Source: Bacteroidota bacterium
GTDB taxonomy: Bacteria > Bacteroidota > Bacteroidia > NS11-12g > UBA955
DNA length: 7,411 nt
Reading direction: 5' to 3'
Assembly: GCA_030836345.1 (NCBI GenBank)
Contig: JAURQA010000074.1
Location: forward strand, 1-7,411
Under the pieces are notes generated by a model. The model ran no database searches, was not told the origin of the DNA, and saw nothing but the letters and a program-made list of their open reading frames with translations. Within the stretch, counting starts at the first letter, position 1. Each line of letters starts with the position of its first letter. A program made the translations under genes and the position numbers. Shown here in pieces: positions 6,990-7,411 of the stretch.

Positions 6990-7089
6990 AATGTAAATCA
7001 AGCATAGATGTTAATAGATTTAGATGTATATCTTCACCCGTTCGTTTTATTGAATTTTCTGGCTTAATAGTAATCCCTATTTTTGTGTC
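6990..7089 (+). other. Intergenic gap between kinase and DUF4293 gene
   Basis: This 100-bp AT-rich spacer shows no convincing hairpin with a T-run, so a terminator for the kinase operon is not evident. A 7-bp direct repeat TAGATGT occurs at 7005-7011 and 7021-7027, which is within chance expectation. The only other item is the TATTTTTG box described separately. Confidence 0.5.
7078..7085 (+). promoter_or_regulatory. Possible -7 promoter box (TATTTTTG) for the DUF4293 gene
   Basis: TATTTTTG fits TAnnTTTG and ends only 4 nt before the ATG at 7090. If it is used, transcription would start almost at the start codon, giving a leaderless or near-leaderless mRNA. The nearest upstream TTG (7050-7052) leaves a spacer of 25 bp, somewhat longer than usual. 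Confidence is low because the region is T-rich. Confidence 0.22.
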
Positions 7090-7411
7090 ATGATTCAACG
7101 TGTCCAAACACTCTTTTTATTAGGAATGTTCCTTTGTGGTCTTTTGTTAATTATTACAAACATACCTTATGCTCAAATTCTAGCACTTCCTGAAGTAAAG
7201 TCATTAAGTTTAGGTTTTAAGTATCAAATTACTTTCTCTGCTACTGGTACTGTTAAAAGAATACCAGAGATCAACTATCTGCTGCTCTTGGCAAGCTTAT
7301 GTTTGACATCTATTCTAAGCATATTATTTTTTAAGAACCTCGATTTACAACGAAAAGTTGTACGTTTAGCCGCGCTTCTTAGTATATTGGCAATAATTTT
7401 TCCATTCGTCA
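7090..7411 (+). CDS. DUF4293-family small membrane protein (C-terminus cut off by window edge)
   Basis: The frame is open from ATG 7090 to the window end (107 codons plus one base). The N-terminus MIQRVQTLFLL matches the MIQRIQ-type opening I associate with DUF4293, a Bacteroidota family of four-helix inner membrane proteins of about 130-160 residues without known function. Hydrophobic helices lie at about residues 7-25, 62-81 and 90-107 (cut). They are separated by a polar, probably extracytoplasmic loop of about 36 residues (26-61) and a short basic loop (KNLDLQRK, 82-89) that is probably cytoplasmic. The start is chosen because it opens the family motif; no clear ribosome-binding site precedes it. 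It points the same way as the kinase, 100 bp downstream, and may or may not share its transcript. I recall DUF4293 genes lying near rho in relatives; this cannot be tested here. Confidence 0.78.
   Translation, partial: MIQRVQTLFLLGMFLCGLLLIITNIPYAQILALPEVKSLSLGFKYQITFSATGTVKRIPEINYLLLLASLCLTSILSILFFKNLDLQRKVVRLAALLSILAIIFPFV

Noticed and set aside
7005..7027. 7-bp direct repeat TAGATGT spaced 16 bp apart before the DUF4293 gene
   Set aside because: In a 100-bp AT-rich spacer a repeat of this length is expected about once by chance, and there is no other support for an operator.
1..7411. Search for insertion sequences, phage genes, CRISPR arrays, toxin-antitoxin pairs, tRNA or rRNA
   Set aside because: No inverted-repeat ends, transposase motifs, regularly spaced repeats, short paired regulatory ORFs or cloverleaf sequences were seen; all five genes look like core chromosomal genes.

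Overview
The window is an ordinary-looking chromosomal segment from a member of the phylum Bacteroidota, probably a Flavobacteriia- or Sphingobacteriia-like lineage; I would not name a genus. The evidence is the gene content: a Bacteroidota-type DUF4175 coiled-coil membrane protein, a TamL-type BamA-family protein carrying a lipoprotein signal, the subfamily of sensor kinases with an HQLGTP H-box, and a DUF4293 membrane protein. In addition, TAnnTTTG boxes (the Bacteroidota -7 promoter element) lie just upstream of several genes. The DNA is AT-rich, and no mobile element, tRNA, rRNA or CRISPR array was seen.

Layout. The minus strand holds two genes. One is a 242-residue SpoU/TrmH-family RNA methyltransferase (3405 down to 2677). 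After a 119-bp gap comes a very large, uncharacterised DUF4175-like protein that starts at a TTG (2557) and runs off the left edge, with 852 codons visible. It is continuously open although it has no stop inside the window. The plus strand starts at 3396 with tamL (797 residues), whose start region overlaps the methyltransferase start by 10 bp on the opposite strand. It is followed after 36 bp by a GTG-started membrane sensor histidine kinase (5826-6989). After a further 100-bp gap comes the 5' part of a DUF4293 gene (7090 to the right edge).

How the genes may work together. TamL (outer membrane beta-barrel assembly) and the kinase are close enough to be cotranscribed, so the kinase could monitor envelope state; this is inference. 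The DUF4175 protein is predicted to place most of its length (roughly residues 172 onward) outside the cytoplasm, so it is also an envelope protein. The methyltransferase is a translation or RNA modification enzyme that shares its 5' regulatory DNA with tamL. No TamB partner and no response regulator is present in the window.

I did not find a clearly new system. The points most worth a second look are the overlapping divergent starts of the methyltransferase and tamL, the tamL-kinase pairing, the kinase's non-acidic H-box, and the DUF4175 coiled-coil protein, whose role is unknown.
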